In this document: piece after piece, positions 55,494 through 63,161 of the stretch
Layout of the letters: the number at the start of each line of letters is the position of its first letter
Position numbering within the stretch: the stretch's first letter is position 1
Assembly: GCF_003314435.2 (NCBI RefSeq)
Contig: NZ_QNVY02000001.1
Span: 1,116,001 to 1,180,000 of the forward strand
Direction: 5' to 3'
Length of the DNA: 64,000 bases
DNA from: Flavobacterium petrolei
GTDB taxonomy: Bacteria > Bacteroidota > Bacteroidia > Flavobacteriales > Flavobacteriaceae
The notes under the pieces: generated by a model
What the model was told of the DNA's origin: nothing
The model's database searches: none
What the model saw: the letters and a program-made list of their open reading frames with translations, nothing else
Position numbers and translations under genes: made by a program

Positions 55494-55524
55494 TAAAAGT
55501 AGTTAAATTGTTCTAAAGAACCAA
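55494..55524 (-). promoter_or_regulatory. candidate bioB promoter with internal dyad
   Basis: On minus: TTG at 55522-55524, a 20-base spacer and TACTTTTA at 55494-55501, one mismatch to the -7 consensus. Between the two boxes is GTTCTTTAGAAC (55510-55521), a 5-bp inverted repeat with a 2-base centre, where a repressor could bind. It is not like the known BirA operator. Confidence 0.4.
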
Positions 55525-55750
55525 TGTAATACTATTGAAAAGCCTTTTGTAAAATATTTTTTGGTTAAAGGTAGGCTGTTGTATGCGGGCGTTTCAGAAT
55601 TTTATAAAGTGTTATTTAATTACTTTATCCGAAGGTATTTATTAAACAGAAGGAATATATAATTTATAAAACATAAAAAAATAAACGCCGTAAAAACAAT
55701 AGGAGATGCTCGATTGGGAAGTGGTATTGGAATTAAGTAAGGATAAAAAA

Positions 55751-56206
55751 TTAAGATTCTGCTCCATGCTTATCTGAGGAATAGCGGGTGTCCCAGTATA
55801 ACAGCAACATGAAGGTAACGATTACCGCTGAAACAATTCCTTCAAATAGCAGAGAAATAGAATAGGTCATTACGGATGGATCACCACCAAATAAAAATGT
55901 TTTTGACAATGTGCCCACATATGCGTCTCCACCTTTGGCGTAGCTATAAATAATTAAACCTACAATGCTCAGAAATATACCCGTGAGGGAAGTTAGTAAT
56001 GCAGAAACAGCATTAGAAACTAATACTTTTTTGCCTTCAGCGAAATTAGATTTTAACGTTTTATAGGTTCCAAAAAATACAAATAGGACATTAAATAGAC
56101 GTAATAAGTAAATATCCGCTAGGCCTAAAAGTTCCATTAATAGGAAATAAAAGCCAATTCCCATGAAAATAATGAATCCGTTTACTAATTCTTTTGGAAG
56201 TTTCAT
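55751..56206 (-). CDS. four-helix inner-membrane protein of unknown function
   Basis: 151 aa. Hydrophobic segments are at about 8-28, 32-48, 62-86 and 112-136, joined by short polar loops. The N-terminus MKLPKELVNGF is cytoplasmic by the positive-inside rule. There is no recognisable catalytic motif. It resembles conserved hypothetical proteins of Flavobacteriaceae. It lies between bioB and ribF with gaps of 277 and 94 bases, so its transcript unit is unclear. Confidence 0.6.
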   Translation of the reverse strand: MKLPKELVNGFIIFMGIGFYFLLMELLGLADIYLLRLFNVLFVFFGTYKTLKSNFAEGKKVLVSNAVSALLTSLTGIFLSIVGLIIYSYAKGGDAYVGTLSKTFLFGGDPSVMTYSISLLFEGIVSAVIVTFMLLLYWDTRYSSDKHGAES

Positions 56207-56300
56207 ATAACTAGTTTTAAAAGTTAGAAAGCATATCGTTATGACAAAGAGGATATTACTTTCAAATTTACAGAAAAAATAGTAATATGTTATTAAAAAA

Positions 56301-57230
56301 TCAAAATTTATTCAAGTACAAGAGTGCAGTTTTTTTGTCTTTTTCAAGTTGTTCTTTCAGTAAATCCACCGATTCGAATTTTTCTTCGGAACGAATTCTT
56401 TTAAGTATTGAAACACGGATTTCTTGATTGTATAAATCAGCATTGAAATCAAAATAATGAATTTCGATGGACTGATTGTGCCCGTCAACAGTGGGATTGA
56501 ACCCAATATTCATCATTCCAAAAACAGTTTTTTCATTGAGAATACTTTGCACAATATAGACTCCGTTTTTTGGAATTAGCTTGTAATTTTCTGCGATTTT
56601 TAAGTTTGCCGTTGGGAAATTGATGGTTCTTCCCAGTTGTTTTCCTTGAATAACAGTCCCAGTCAGAAAATAATCATACCCTAAATATTCGTTGGACAAA
56701 GTCATGTCTCCTTCCAATAATGCATTTCTAATTTTGGTTGAACTCACGGAAATTTCATTAATTTCCTGAACAGATATTTGTTCTACTTCAAAATCATACT
56801 GTTTTCCAAAAGCGATGAGGTCATCAATATCAGCAGTTCGATTTCGTCCAAAGCGGTGATCGTGACCAATAATTATCTTTTGGATATGAAATCGATCAAT
56901 GAGAATAGAGCTTACAAATTCTTCGGCAGTCAATCTCGAAAACGTTTCGTCAAAAGGATGAATCACTAGGTTTTCGATGCCAATTTTTTCCAGCAAATCT
57001 ATTTTTTCAGCTATGGTGTTGAGTAATTTTATATCAGAATGTTCCTGTAAAACCATTCTGGGATGGGGAAAAAATGTAAGTACAAGACTTTCATATTTCT
57101 CGTTCTCCGTGTTTTGGGTTAGTTTATTCAGAATTTTTTTGTGACCAATATGAACTCCATCAAAGGTTCCTAAAGTTAGGATTGTTTTTTTCGTGGAAGT
57201 GAAATCGTTTATAGAATGAAAAATCTTCAA
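56301..57230 (-). CDS. ribF: bifunctional riboflavin kinase / FAD synthetase
   Basis: 309 aa from a TTG at 57228-57230, which starts MKIFHSIND as in relatives; another TTG at 57252-57254 would add eight residues, and no ATG fits. The N-terminal FAD synthetase domain has GTFDGVHIGH (residues 21-30) and IIGHDHRFGRNR near 110. The C-terminal flavokinase domain has GRTINFPTANL near 200 and NPTVDGHNQSIEIHYFDF. It converts riboflavin to FMN and FAD. The use of TTG is unusual but consistent. Confidence 0.93.
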   Translation of the reverse strand: MKIFHSINDFTSTKKTILTLGTFDGVHIGHKKILNKLTQNTENEKYESLVLTFFPHPRMVLQEHSDIKLLNTIAEKIDLLEKIGIENLVIHPFDETFSRLTAEEFVSSILIDRFHIQKIIIGHDHRFGRNRTADIDDLIAFGKQYDFEVEQISVQEINEISVSSTKIRNALLEGDMTLSNEYLGYDYFLTGTVIQGKQLGRTINFPTANLKIAENYKLIPKNGVYIVQSILNEKTVFGMMNIGFNPTVDGHNQSIEIHYFDFNADLYNQEIRVSILKRIRSEEKFESVDLLKEQLEKDKKTALLYLNKF

Positions 57231-57390
57231 AGCAAGTGTTTTATAAAAGCGCAAATTTAAGGTATCTTATTTAAAAGTAGCGGTATGGCTAATTGAATTT
57301 CAATATAATTTTTTATTAAAATATGAAAAAAGGGGTTTAAAAACAGAAAACAGCTGAGTTTTCCATAATTTGATTTAAAATATTAAATAA

Positions 57391-57425
57391 TTGAAGTAAC
57401 GATTACTGTAAATACTTTATTTTTG
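57391..57425 (+). promoter_or_regulatory. candidate promoter of the metalloprotease gene
   Basis: TTG at 57391-57393, a 24-base spacer and an exact TATTTTTG -7 box at 57418-57425, 20 bases before the ATG. The spacer is one or two bases longer than typical. Confidence 0.5.
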
Positions 57426-57444
57426 ATGGTTAAATCATGATATT

Positions 57445-60144
57445 ATGAATAGAATCATACTATTTTTTATAATTATTTTTTCCAATTCTGCGATCCATGC
57501 CCAAGATGGCTCCTTTTGGAAAAGAATTGTGCAGGATAAAGTTGCAGTTTATGATAGAATCAATGCTAAACCGGTTACTGAAAATCAGTTGTTATTTAAT
57601 TTAAATGAAGTTGCGATAAAAAATTCTTTGGAAACACTTCAAAATAAATCTTCAAAGCAAAGCAGAATTGAAATTACGATACCCAACATAAATGGTGAGT
57701 TAGAAAAATTTTGGGTTTGGGAATCTTCTAATTTTGAACCAGAGTTGCAAGCAGAAAATCCTGACATAAGAGCCTACAATGGTATTGGAATAACAGATCA
57801 AAAAGCTTCGTTGTATTTTAGTTTGTCACCAAAAGGTATTCAGACTATGATTCTTAGAGGGGAAAGTGGCTCTGAATTTATCGAACCTTATTCGAAAGAT
57901 CATACTGTTTATGTTCTTTTTGATTCCAAAAGCAGAGTTCGCGGAAGTTTGCCTTTCACTTGTAAAACAGAAGATGTCGCCTTGAATAAAGAACTTTTAA
58001 ACAAGACAGGCAAAGTAGCTGCAAATAATAAAGTTTTTAAAACTTTAAGATTAGCGTTGTCCTGTACCGGTGAGTATGCCGCATTTCATGGAGGGACTGT
58101 TGCAAATGCCTTGGCTGCGATGAATGCTACTATGACTAGGGTTAACGGTATTTTTAATAAAGATTTAGCGATAAAACTGAGTATTATTACAAATAACAAT
58201 CTTATAATTTATACGGATGCCGTTACAGATCCGTATTCAGATTCTGCAGAAGGAGCAGCGGGTACATGGAACCTGGAATTACAAGAAAATTTAAGCGCTA
58301 CAATAACGGATGCCGGATATGATATTGGTCATTTGTTTGGCGCAGATGGTGGTGGTGGAAACGCTGGTTGTATAGGCTGTGTGTGTGTAAATCCTTCTGA
58401 TATTGAGCCCGCGGGAAAAGGAAGTGCGTATACGTCGCCAAGTGATGCCGTACCTCAAGGAGATACTTTCGATATTGATTTTGTAGCGCATGAAATGGGA
58501 CATCAATTAGGAGCTAATCATACGTTTTCTTTTGAAATTGAGGATACTGGCGTAAATGTGGAGCCAGGAAGCGGTTCTACTATCATGGCGTATGCAGGAA
58601 TTACTTTGGGTTATAATGTTCAAAATAATTCAGATGATTATTTTGCCTACGCAAGCATTAAGCAAATACAAGATAATCTATCGACTAAGACATGTCCTGT
58701 AAGTACAGTTCTTACTAATAGTCCTCCAACAATCAGCGCAGGCTTAGATTATACTATTCCTAAAGGGACGGCATTTATTTTAAAAGGTTCTGGTTCTGAT
58801 TTGAATGGTGATGTGATTACCTATTGTTGGGAGCAAAATGATACCGCTATCAATACTGTAAATCCTGCGGTTAGCGAAGAAGGTAATTTTAGCTTTGCGT
58901 CACCTACAAAAGTACATGGCCCTAACTTTAGATCGTTTTATCCAAGTAGTTCACCAATTCGATACATGCCTGCTTTAAGTTCGGTTTTGGCTAATGAATT
59001 AACAACGACTTGGGAATCCGTTTCTACAATTGAAAGAACACTTTCGTTTACTTTAACAGGCAGGGATAATGCGGCTCTTGGAACAGCGCAAACAAATACA
59101 GATGTGATGATGGTAAACGTAAGTGGGGCAGCTGGTCCATTTGAAGTAACATCACAAAGCACTGAAAATTCAGATTGGTTGCAGGGATCGACTCAAACAG
59201 TTACTTGGAACGTAAATAATTCTAACACTCTGGTCGGTTCTGCGAATGTGAATATCAAACTTTCAACTGACGGAGGATTAAATTTTACTACAGTTTTAGC
59301 TTCAAATACGCCTAATGATGGTTCACAAACTATTACGGTTCCAAATGTAACGGCTAAAGATTGCCGAATTCTAATTGAGCCAACAGAAAATATTTATTAT
59401 GCGGTAAACAGTAATTCTTTTGCAATTGGTTATTCCGTAGTTTCATCTTGTAATACCTATGCTTTTGCAGCGCCGTTTTCTATACCGGAATCTACATTTT
59501 ATCGCACTAGAACAGCGACCGTTCCAGTTACAGCTCAAGTGATTTCTGATGTGAATTTTGCTATTGCTTTTACACATACTTATTTGAGCGATGTGCAAAT
59601 AGAAGTGGTAAATCCGCAAGGTACTGTTGTAAAGTTGTTTGAAAGAAGTTGTGGGTCTACAAGCAATAGTTTAGTGTTGAATTATGATGACTTGGGAGTT
59701 TCTCTTGATTGTGCAGCGAAAACTGCCCAAACCGTAGCGCCTTTTGAATTATTGTCTAGCTTTAATGGGCTGAGTCCGCAAGGAAATTGGACTTTGCGTG
59801 TTCGTGATTTAGACACAGGTAAAGTTGGCACAATAGATTCTGCGTCAATCACAATTTGTACAAAAACATATACTTTAGCAACGCCGGACTTTGAAATCAA
59901 TGATTTTGTCGTGTTTCCTAATCCAAATAAAGGGAATTTTAATGTTCAATTCACTACTAAATCTGATGCAGAAGTAAAAGTGATGGTTTATGATTTATTA
60001 GGAAGAAAGCTTTTTGAAAATGACTTTAAAAACAAGTCAAATTTTAATGAAAATATCCAATTGAAAAATGTCTATGCAGGAGTTTATTTATTGACGGTGA
60101 CTGATGGAGAACGAAAAGAGGTCAGAAAGATTGTGATTGAATAA
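57445..60144 (+). CDS. T9SS-secreted reprolysin-like metalloprotease
   Basis: 899 aa. The signal peptide ends AIHAQ near 20. A propeptide of about 180 residues is followed by a metzincin domain with HEMGHQLGANH (His349, Glu350, His353, His359), the zinc site, and STIMAYAG as Met-turn. After a Ser/Thr-rich region with PKD-like segments (about 420-680), a P-domain (proprotein convertase type, about 690-805, FTHTYLSDVQIEV and GNWTLRVRD) precedes a type A T9SS sorting domain (about 820-899, FPNPNKGNF ... KIVIE). It should be a surface or secreted endopeptidase, like other flavobacterial T9SS proteases. A strong terminator follows. Confidence 0.93.
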   Translation: MNRIILFFIIIFSNSAIHAQDGSFWKRIVQDKVAVYDRINAKPVTENQLLFNLNEVAIKNSLETLQNKSSKQSRIEITIPNINGELEKFWVWESSNFEPELQAENPDIRAYNGIGITDQKASLYFSLSPKGIQTMILRGESGSEFIEPYSKDHTVYVLFDSKSRVRGSLPFTCKTEDVALNKELLNKTGKVAANNKVFKTLRLALSCTGEYAAFHGGTVANALAAMNATMTRVNGIFNKDLAIKLSIITNNNLIIYTDAVTDPYSDSAEGAAGTWNLELQENLSATITDAGYDIGHLFGADGGGGNAGCIGCVCVNPSDIEPAGKGSAYTSPSDAVPQGDTFDIDFVAHEMGHQLGANHTFSFEIEDTGVNVEPGSGSTIMAYAGITLGYNVQNNSDDYFAYASIKQIQDNLSTKTCPVSTVLTNSPPTISAGLDYTIPKGTAFILKGSGSDLNGDVITYCWEQNDTAINTVNPAVSEEGNFSFASPTKVHGPNFRSFYPSSSPIRYMPALSSVLANELTTTWESVSTIERTLSFTLTGRDNAALGTAQTNTDVMMVNVSGAAGPFEVTSQSTENSDWLQGSTQTVTWNVNNSNTLVGSANVNIKLSTDGGLNFTTVLASNTPNDGSQTITVPNVTAKDCRILIEPTENIYYAVNSNSFAIGYSVVSSCNTYAFAAPFSIPESTFYRTRTATVPVTAQVISDVNFAIAFTHTYLSDVQIEVVNPQGTVVKLFERSCGSTSNSLVLNYDDLGVSLDCAAKTAQTVAPFELLSSFNGLSPQGNWTLRVRDLDTGKVGTIDSASITICTKTYTLATPDFEINDFVVFPNPNKGNFNVQFTTKSDAEVKVMVYDLLGRKLFENDFKNKSNFNENIQLKNVYAGVYLLTVTDGERKEVRKIVIE

Positions 60145-60158
60145 TCAAAATAGAATTA

Positions 60159-60199
60159 TTAAAAAAGGGAAGCGTTATTTGAAACGTTTCCCTTTTTTT
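60159..60199. terminator. bidirectional terminator between the metalloprotease gene and pth
   Basis: AAAAAAGGGAAGCGTT pairs with AACGTTTCCCTTTTTT with one mismatch. Its right end meets the pth stop codon at 60199. Confidence 0.85.
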
Positions 60200-60873
60200 T
60201 ATTTCCCGTTAAAGGTGGTCATAGTGTTTTCCAGTCCTGCGGTCCCAAAAGATTTTATAATCTCAGATCCTACTTCCAGTCGTTCTGGAAGCGCCGTTTT
60301 TTCAGCATCATCCCAGTCGCCAAGGACGTAATCAACTTGTTTTCCTTTTTTGAATTCATCGCTGATGCCAAAACGGAATCTGGCGTAGTTTTGTGTATTC
60401 AGTACCAGATTGATGTTTTTAAGTCCGTTATGTCCGCCGTCGCTTCCTTTTTGGCGGATGCGAATGGTTCCAAACGGCAGATTCAAATCATCTGTAATAA
60501 CCAGAATGTTTTCAAGCGGAATATTCTCTTTGTCCATCCAATATTGAACCGCTTTTCCGCTTAAATTCATATAAGTGTTGGGTTTCAAAAGCAGAAAAGT
60601 TCTTCCTTTGAATTTGTATTGGGCTAGCGCGCCTAGTTTTACGGTTTCGAAAGAAACACTTTCTTTACGGGCCAGAAAATCCACGATTTTAAAACCAATG
60701 TTGTGTCTTGTGTTTACGTATTCGGCGCCAATGTTCCCGAGTCCTACTATTAAAAATTTATTACTCACGCTTTCTATATTGTTTTTTTTGTGTTCGTGAA
60801 CCTTTGGTTTTATACAATCTGTATCATTCTCTTTTTTTGTTGATGAGAATAATTTTGAAATCCAATTTATCAT
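60199..60873 (-). CDS. pth: peptidyl-tRNA hydrolase
   Basis: 224 aa. The core starts near residue 40 (FLIVGLGNIGAEY). The catalytic His57 is in NTRHNIGF, and KPNTYMNLSGKAV, DDLNLPFG (Asp) and GSDGGHNGLKNI are the other active-site segments. It frees stalled peptidyl-tRNAs. About 38 residues of polar, Lys-rich sequence precede the core, longer than in E. coli Pth; the extension is in frame from an ATG and may be an unstructured tail. rplY lies upstream on the same strand but is separated by a terminator and 321 bases of repeats. Confidence 0.95.
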   Translation of the reverse strand: MINWISKLFSSTKKENDTDCIKPKVHEHKKNNIESVSNKFLIVGLGNIGAEYVNTRHNIGFKIVDFLARKESVSFETVKLGALAQYKFKGRTFLLLKPNTYMNLSGKAVQYWMDKENIPLENILVITDDLNLPFGTIRIRQKGSDGGHNGLKNINLVLNTQNYARFRFGISDEFKKGKQVDYVLGDWDDAEKTALPERLEVGSEIIKSFGTAGLENTMTTFNGK

Positions 60874-60951
60874 AGTGCAAAAATAGACTTAATTAGAATA
60901 TTGGACTATTAGATTTTTAGAAAATCGTTATTGAAAATAAAATAGTTCTTA

Positions 60952-61044
60952 ATAGCCCTGATGGAAGTGGCATCCTTTTTATTTTGAACTTGTTTCAGGA
61001 TTCTGAAACAAGTTTAGAATAAAAAGATACAACGGACAGCAGGA
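60952..61044. ncRNA. structured dispersed element (CCCTGATGG...CAGCAGG type)
   Basis: CCCTGATGGAAGTGGCATC on the left and ATACAACGGACAGCAGGA on the right enclose a stem of 24 bp with two mismatches (60975-60998 with 61003-61026; the inner 12 bp AACTTGTTTCAG/CTGAAACAAGTT are perfect) and a GATT loop. The two flanks can close CCTG/CAGG around a purine-rich internal loop. I recall near-identical flanks with different central stems in other flavobacterial genomes, which suggests conserved RNA or DNA structure; no named RNA family is claimed. Confidence 0.45.
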
Positions 61045-61100
61045 GTAGAGTTGTTGTGAAAAAGGGTAGTTGTGCTCTTAACAATTTAGAATAGAATAAT

Positions 61101-61126
61101 GAGATTGCTTCGTTCCTCGCAATGAC
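61101..61126. repeat. GATTGCTTCGTTCCTCGCAATGA repeat
   Basis: GAGATTGCTTCGTTCCTCGC then AATGAC. The ends ATTGC and GCAAT are inverted. A degenerate copy lies at 11130-11155. Very similar words are widespread in intergenic DNA of many bacteria (from memory). Confidence 0.65.
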
Positions 61127-61138
61127 AAAAAGTAATGC

Positions 61139-61174
61139 GCAAAAAAAAAGCACCAGTTTTACAACTGATGCTTT
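61139..61174 (-). terminator. rho-independent terminator after rplY
   Basis: On minus the stem AAAGCATCAGTT/AACTGGTGCTTT has one G-T-type mismatch and is followed by T9. Confidence 0.85.
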
Positions 61175-61194
61175 CTTGAATGATTGAAAAAATA

Positions 61195-61806
61195 TTATTT
61201 TTTCTTTCCTTTTGCAGGAGCTTTCGCTGCTTTTGCTGCTTCTTGAGCTGCTTTCATAGCTGCACGAGAGATTCTTACTTGAGCAACAACAGTGTTGTCA
61301 GGGTGAATCAATTTGTAGTTGTCGTTTACTAATTTAGTAACGTACAATTTGTTCCCCATTTCAAGTGGAGTAATGTCAGCTTCAATAAAATCTGGAAGAT
61401 TTTTTGGTAAAGCTTTTACTTTAAGTTTACGAGTGTTCAAACGTAAAACACCACCAGCAAGAACTCCTTTAGATGTTCCAACTACTTTTACAGGAACTTC
61501 CATAGTGATTTCTTTGTCATCAAATAATTGAAAGAAGTCAATGTGTAAAATCTTGTCAGATACCGGGTGAACCTGGATATCTTGTAAAATAGCGTTAAAT
61601 GATTTTCCTTTTCCAAGATCGATCTCAACTGTGTGAGCGTTTGGAGTGTAAACCAAGTTTTTGAAAGCCATAACTTCTGCTGAGAAATGAACTGCCTGAT
61701 TTCCTCCGTATAATACGCAAGGAACCAATCCAGCATTACGTAGGGCTTTAGTCGCAACTTTACCCACGCTTTCTCTTTCTGATCCTTTAATTGTAATCGA
61801 TTTCAT
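61195..61806 (-). CDS. rplY: 50S ribosomal protein L25 (general stress protein Ctc form)
   Basis: 203 aa, the long CTC form. The N-terminal L25 domain ([14 protein letters not shown] to [10 protein letters not shown], about 1-95) binds 5S rRNA. The C-terminal TL5/CTC domain (about 100-185) follows, and a Lys/Ala-rich tail of about 20 residues ends KGKKK. It lies 43 bases downstream of prs, so the two are an operon, as in many bacteria. A strong terminator follows. Confidence 0.96.
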   Translation of the reverse strand: MKSITIKGSERESVGKVATKALRNAGLVPCVLYGGNQAVHFSAEVMAFKNLVYTPNAHTVEIDLGKGKSFNAILQDIQVHPVSDKILHIDFFQLFDDKEITMEVPVKVVGTSKGVLAGGVLRLNTRKLKVKALPKNLPDFIEADITPLEMGNKLYVTKLVNDNYKLIHPDNTVVAQVRISRAAMKAAQEAAKAAKAPAKGKKK

Positions 61807-61849
61807 TGTAAAAAAAATATAGTTATTAAATAATATTACTTGTTTGGGG

Positions 61850-62791
61850 TTACATTATGAACTTTCCACTAATGGAATTGTTATGATGTACCATGTGCAT
61901 AACTTCAGCAAAAAGTGGCGCACAACTCAACACTCTTATTTTGTTTGATTCTTTCTTCAACGGAATAGAATCGGTAACGATCAATTCTAATAATTTAGAA
62001 TTCTCTATTTTTTCGTAAGCATCACCAGATAAAATCGCGTGGGTACAAATTGCTCTTACGCTCAATGCTCCTTTTTCGATCATTAAATCTGCGGCTTTCG
62101 CCAAAGTGCCTCCGGTATCAATCATGTCATCTACTAAGATTACATTTCTACCTTTTACCTCACCAATTAATTCCATGGTATCGATAATGTTGGCTTCTTT
62201 TCTTTGTTTGTAACAAATCACCACATCTGATTCTAAAAATTTAGAATACGCATATGCTCTTTTTGAACCTCCCATATCTGGAGAAGCAATAGTCAGATTG
62301 TCTAAGCCTAAACTTTTTACATATGGTAAAAAGATAGTTGATGCAAAAAGGTGATCTACCGGTTTTTCAAAGAATCCTTGAATTTGATCAGCGTGCAAAT
62401 CCATTGTCATTACTCTTGTTGCGCCTGCTGCATCTAATAAATTAGCTACTAGTTTAGCTCCTATCGGAACTCTTGGTTTGTCTTTTCTATCTTGTCTTGC
62501 CCAACCAAAGTAAGGAATTACTGCTGTAATGTGTCTTGCCGAAGCACGTTTGGCAGCATCAATCATCAGTAACATTTCCATTAAATTATCTGCCGTTGGA
62601 AAAGTAGAGCAAACGATAAATACGCGTAATCCTCTGATAGACTCCTCATAAGAAGGCTGAAATTCACCGTCGCTGTATTTTGACATGGTGATTTTTCCTA
62701 ATGGGATTCCGTATTGCTCTGCTATTTTTTCTGCGAGATAGACACTTTGTGAACAAGCAAAAATTTTAGCTTCCGGTTCTAGGTGTGACAT
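61850..62791 (-). CDS. prs: ribose-phosphate pyrophosphokinase
   Basis: 313 aa. It has [13 protein letters not shown] at the N-terminus, the catalytic flexible loop near [26 protein letters not shown] and the PRPP loop [10 protein letters not shown] near 220. It makes PRPP from ribose-5-phosphate and ATP for nucleotide, His and Trp synthesis. It is the first gene of prs-rplY, with a -7 box about 120 bases upstream, divergent from the tRNA-Leu promoter. Confidence 0.97.
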   Translation of the reverse strand: MSHLEPEAKIFACSQSVYLAEKIAEQYGIPLGKITMSKYSDGEFQPSYEESIRGLRVFIVCSTFPTADNLMEMLLMIDAAKRASARHITAVIPYFGWARQDRKDKPRVPIGAKLVANLLDAAGATRVMTMDLHADQIQGFFEKPVDHLFASTIFLPYVKSLGLDNLTIASPDMGGSKRAYAYSKFLESDVVICYKQRKEANIIDTMELIGEVKGRNVILVDDMIDTGGTLAKAADLMIEKGALSVRAICTHAILSGDAYEKIENSKLLELIVTDSIPLKKESNKIRVLSCAPLFAEVMHMVHHNNSISGKFIM

Positions 62792-62911
62792 TTAATTTGT
62801 TGTTTTTATTCCGATGCGCTCCATACAGTTCGGCTTTGTCATTTGATTAAAGCCTTATGTGTGTATTTGCCTCGGGTGTAGTTAGTTGTGTGTTGTGTTT
62901 TTATCGAGGTG

Positions 62912-62919
62912 CAAATTTA
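62912..62919 (-). promoter_or_regulatory. -7 box for prs-rplY
   Basis: TAAATTTG on minus, an exact TAnnTTTG match, gives a leader of about 115 bases to the prs start. No TTG at the standard distance. Confidence 0.45.
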
Positions 62920-62963
62920 TAAAATTTATTCAACTCTGAAAGGAAAAAATTAAGTATTTTTAG

Positions 62964-62993
62964 TTGAACATTTAATATTATTTTTTACATTTG
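62964..62993 (+). promoter_or_regulatory. consensus promoter of tRNA-Leu
   Basis: TTG at 62964-62966, a 19-base spacer and TACATTTG at 62986-62993. This is a perfect TTG-N19-TAnnTTTG promoter about 88 bases before the tRNA. Confidence 0.75.
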
Positions 62994-63081
62994 CACCGTG
63001 TTAAAGGAATTGATGGTTGATTTAAACACAATCACATCTTTTATTGCGTTGAAATAACTGTCGTTATTTCATGTCTGCTAA

Positions 63082-63161
63082 GCCCGGATGGCGGAATTGG
63101 TAGACGCGCTGGTCTCAAACACCTGTGGGAAACCGTGCCGGTTCGACTCCGGCTCCGGGTA
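63082..63161 (+). tRNA. tRNA-Leu (anticodon CAA)
   Basis: The acceptor stem GCCCGGA/TCCGGGT has a G-T first pair and discriminator A at 63161; CCA is not encoded. D-loop GGAATTGGTAGAC, anticodon loop CTCAAAC with CAA, a long class II variable arm, and the T-arm GCCGGTTCGACTCCGGC are clear. The anticodon stem CTGGT/ACCTG contains one T-T mismatch. It reads UUG codons. It is followed by a terminator and, antisense, by the end of a serine recombinase gene. Confidence 0.93.

Larger units (their letters stand above)
60874..61194. other. 321-bp intergenic region filled with repeat elements
   Basis: From left to right it holds an AT-rich pth leader (60874-60950), the structured element at 60952-61044, a GATTGCTTCG repeat at 61101-61126 and the rplY terminator at 61139-61174. 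No ORF was found. Confidence 0.6.

Noticed and set aside
63115..63161. tRNA gene broken by the recombinase insertion
   Set aside because: Acceptor, D, anticodon, variable and T arms are complete with a downstream terminator; the overlap is only an antisense reading.
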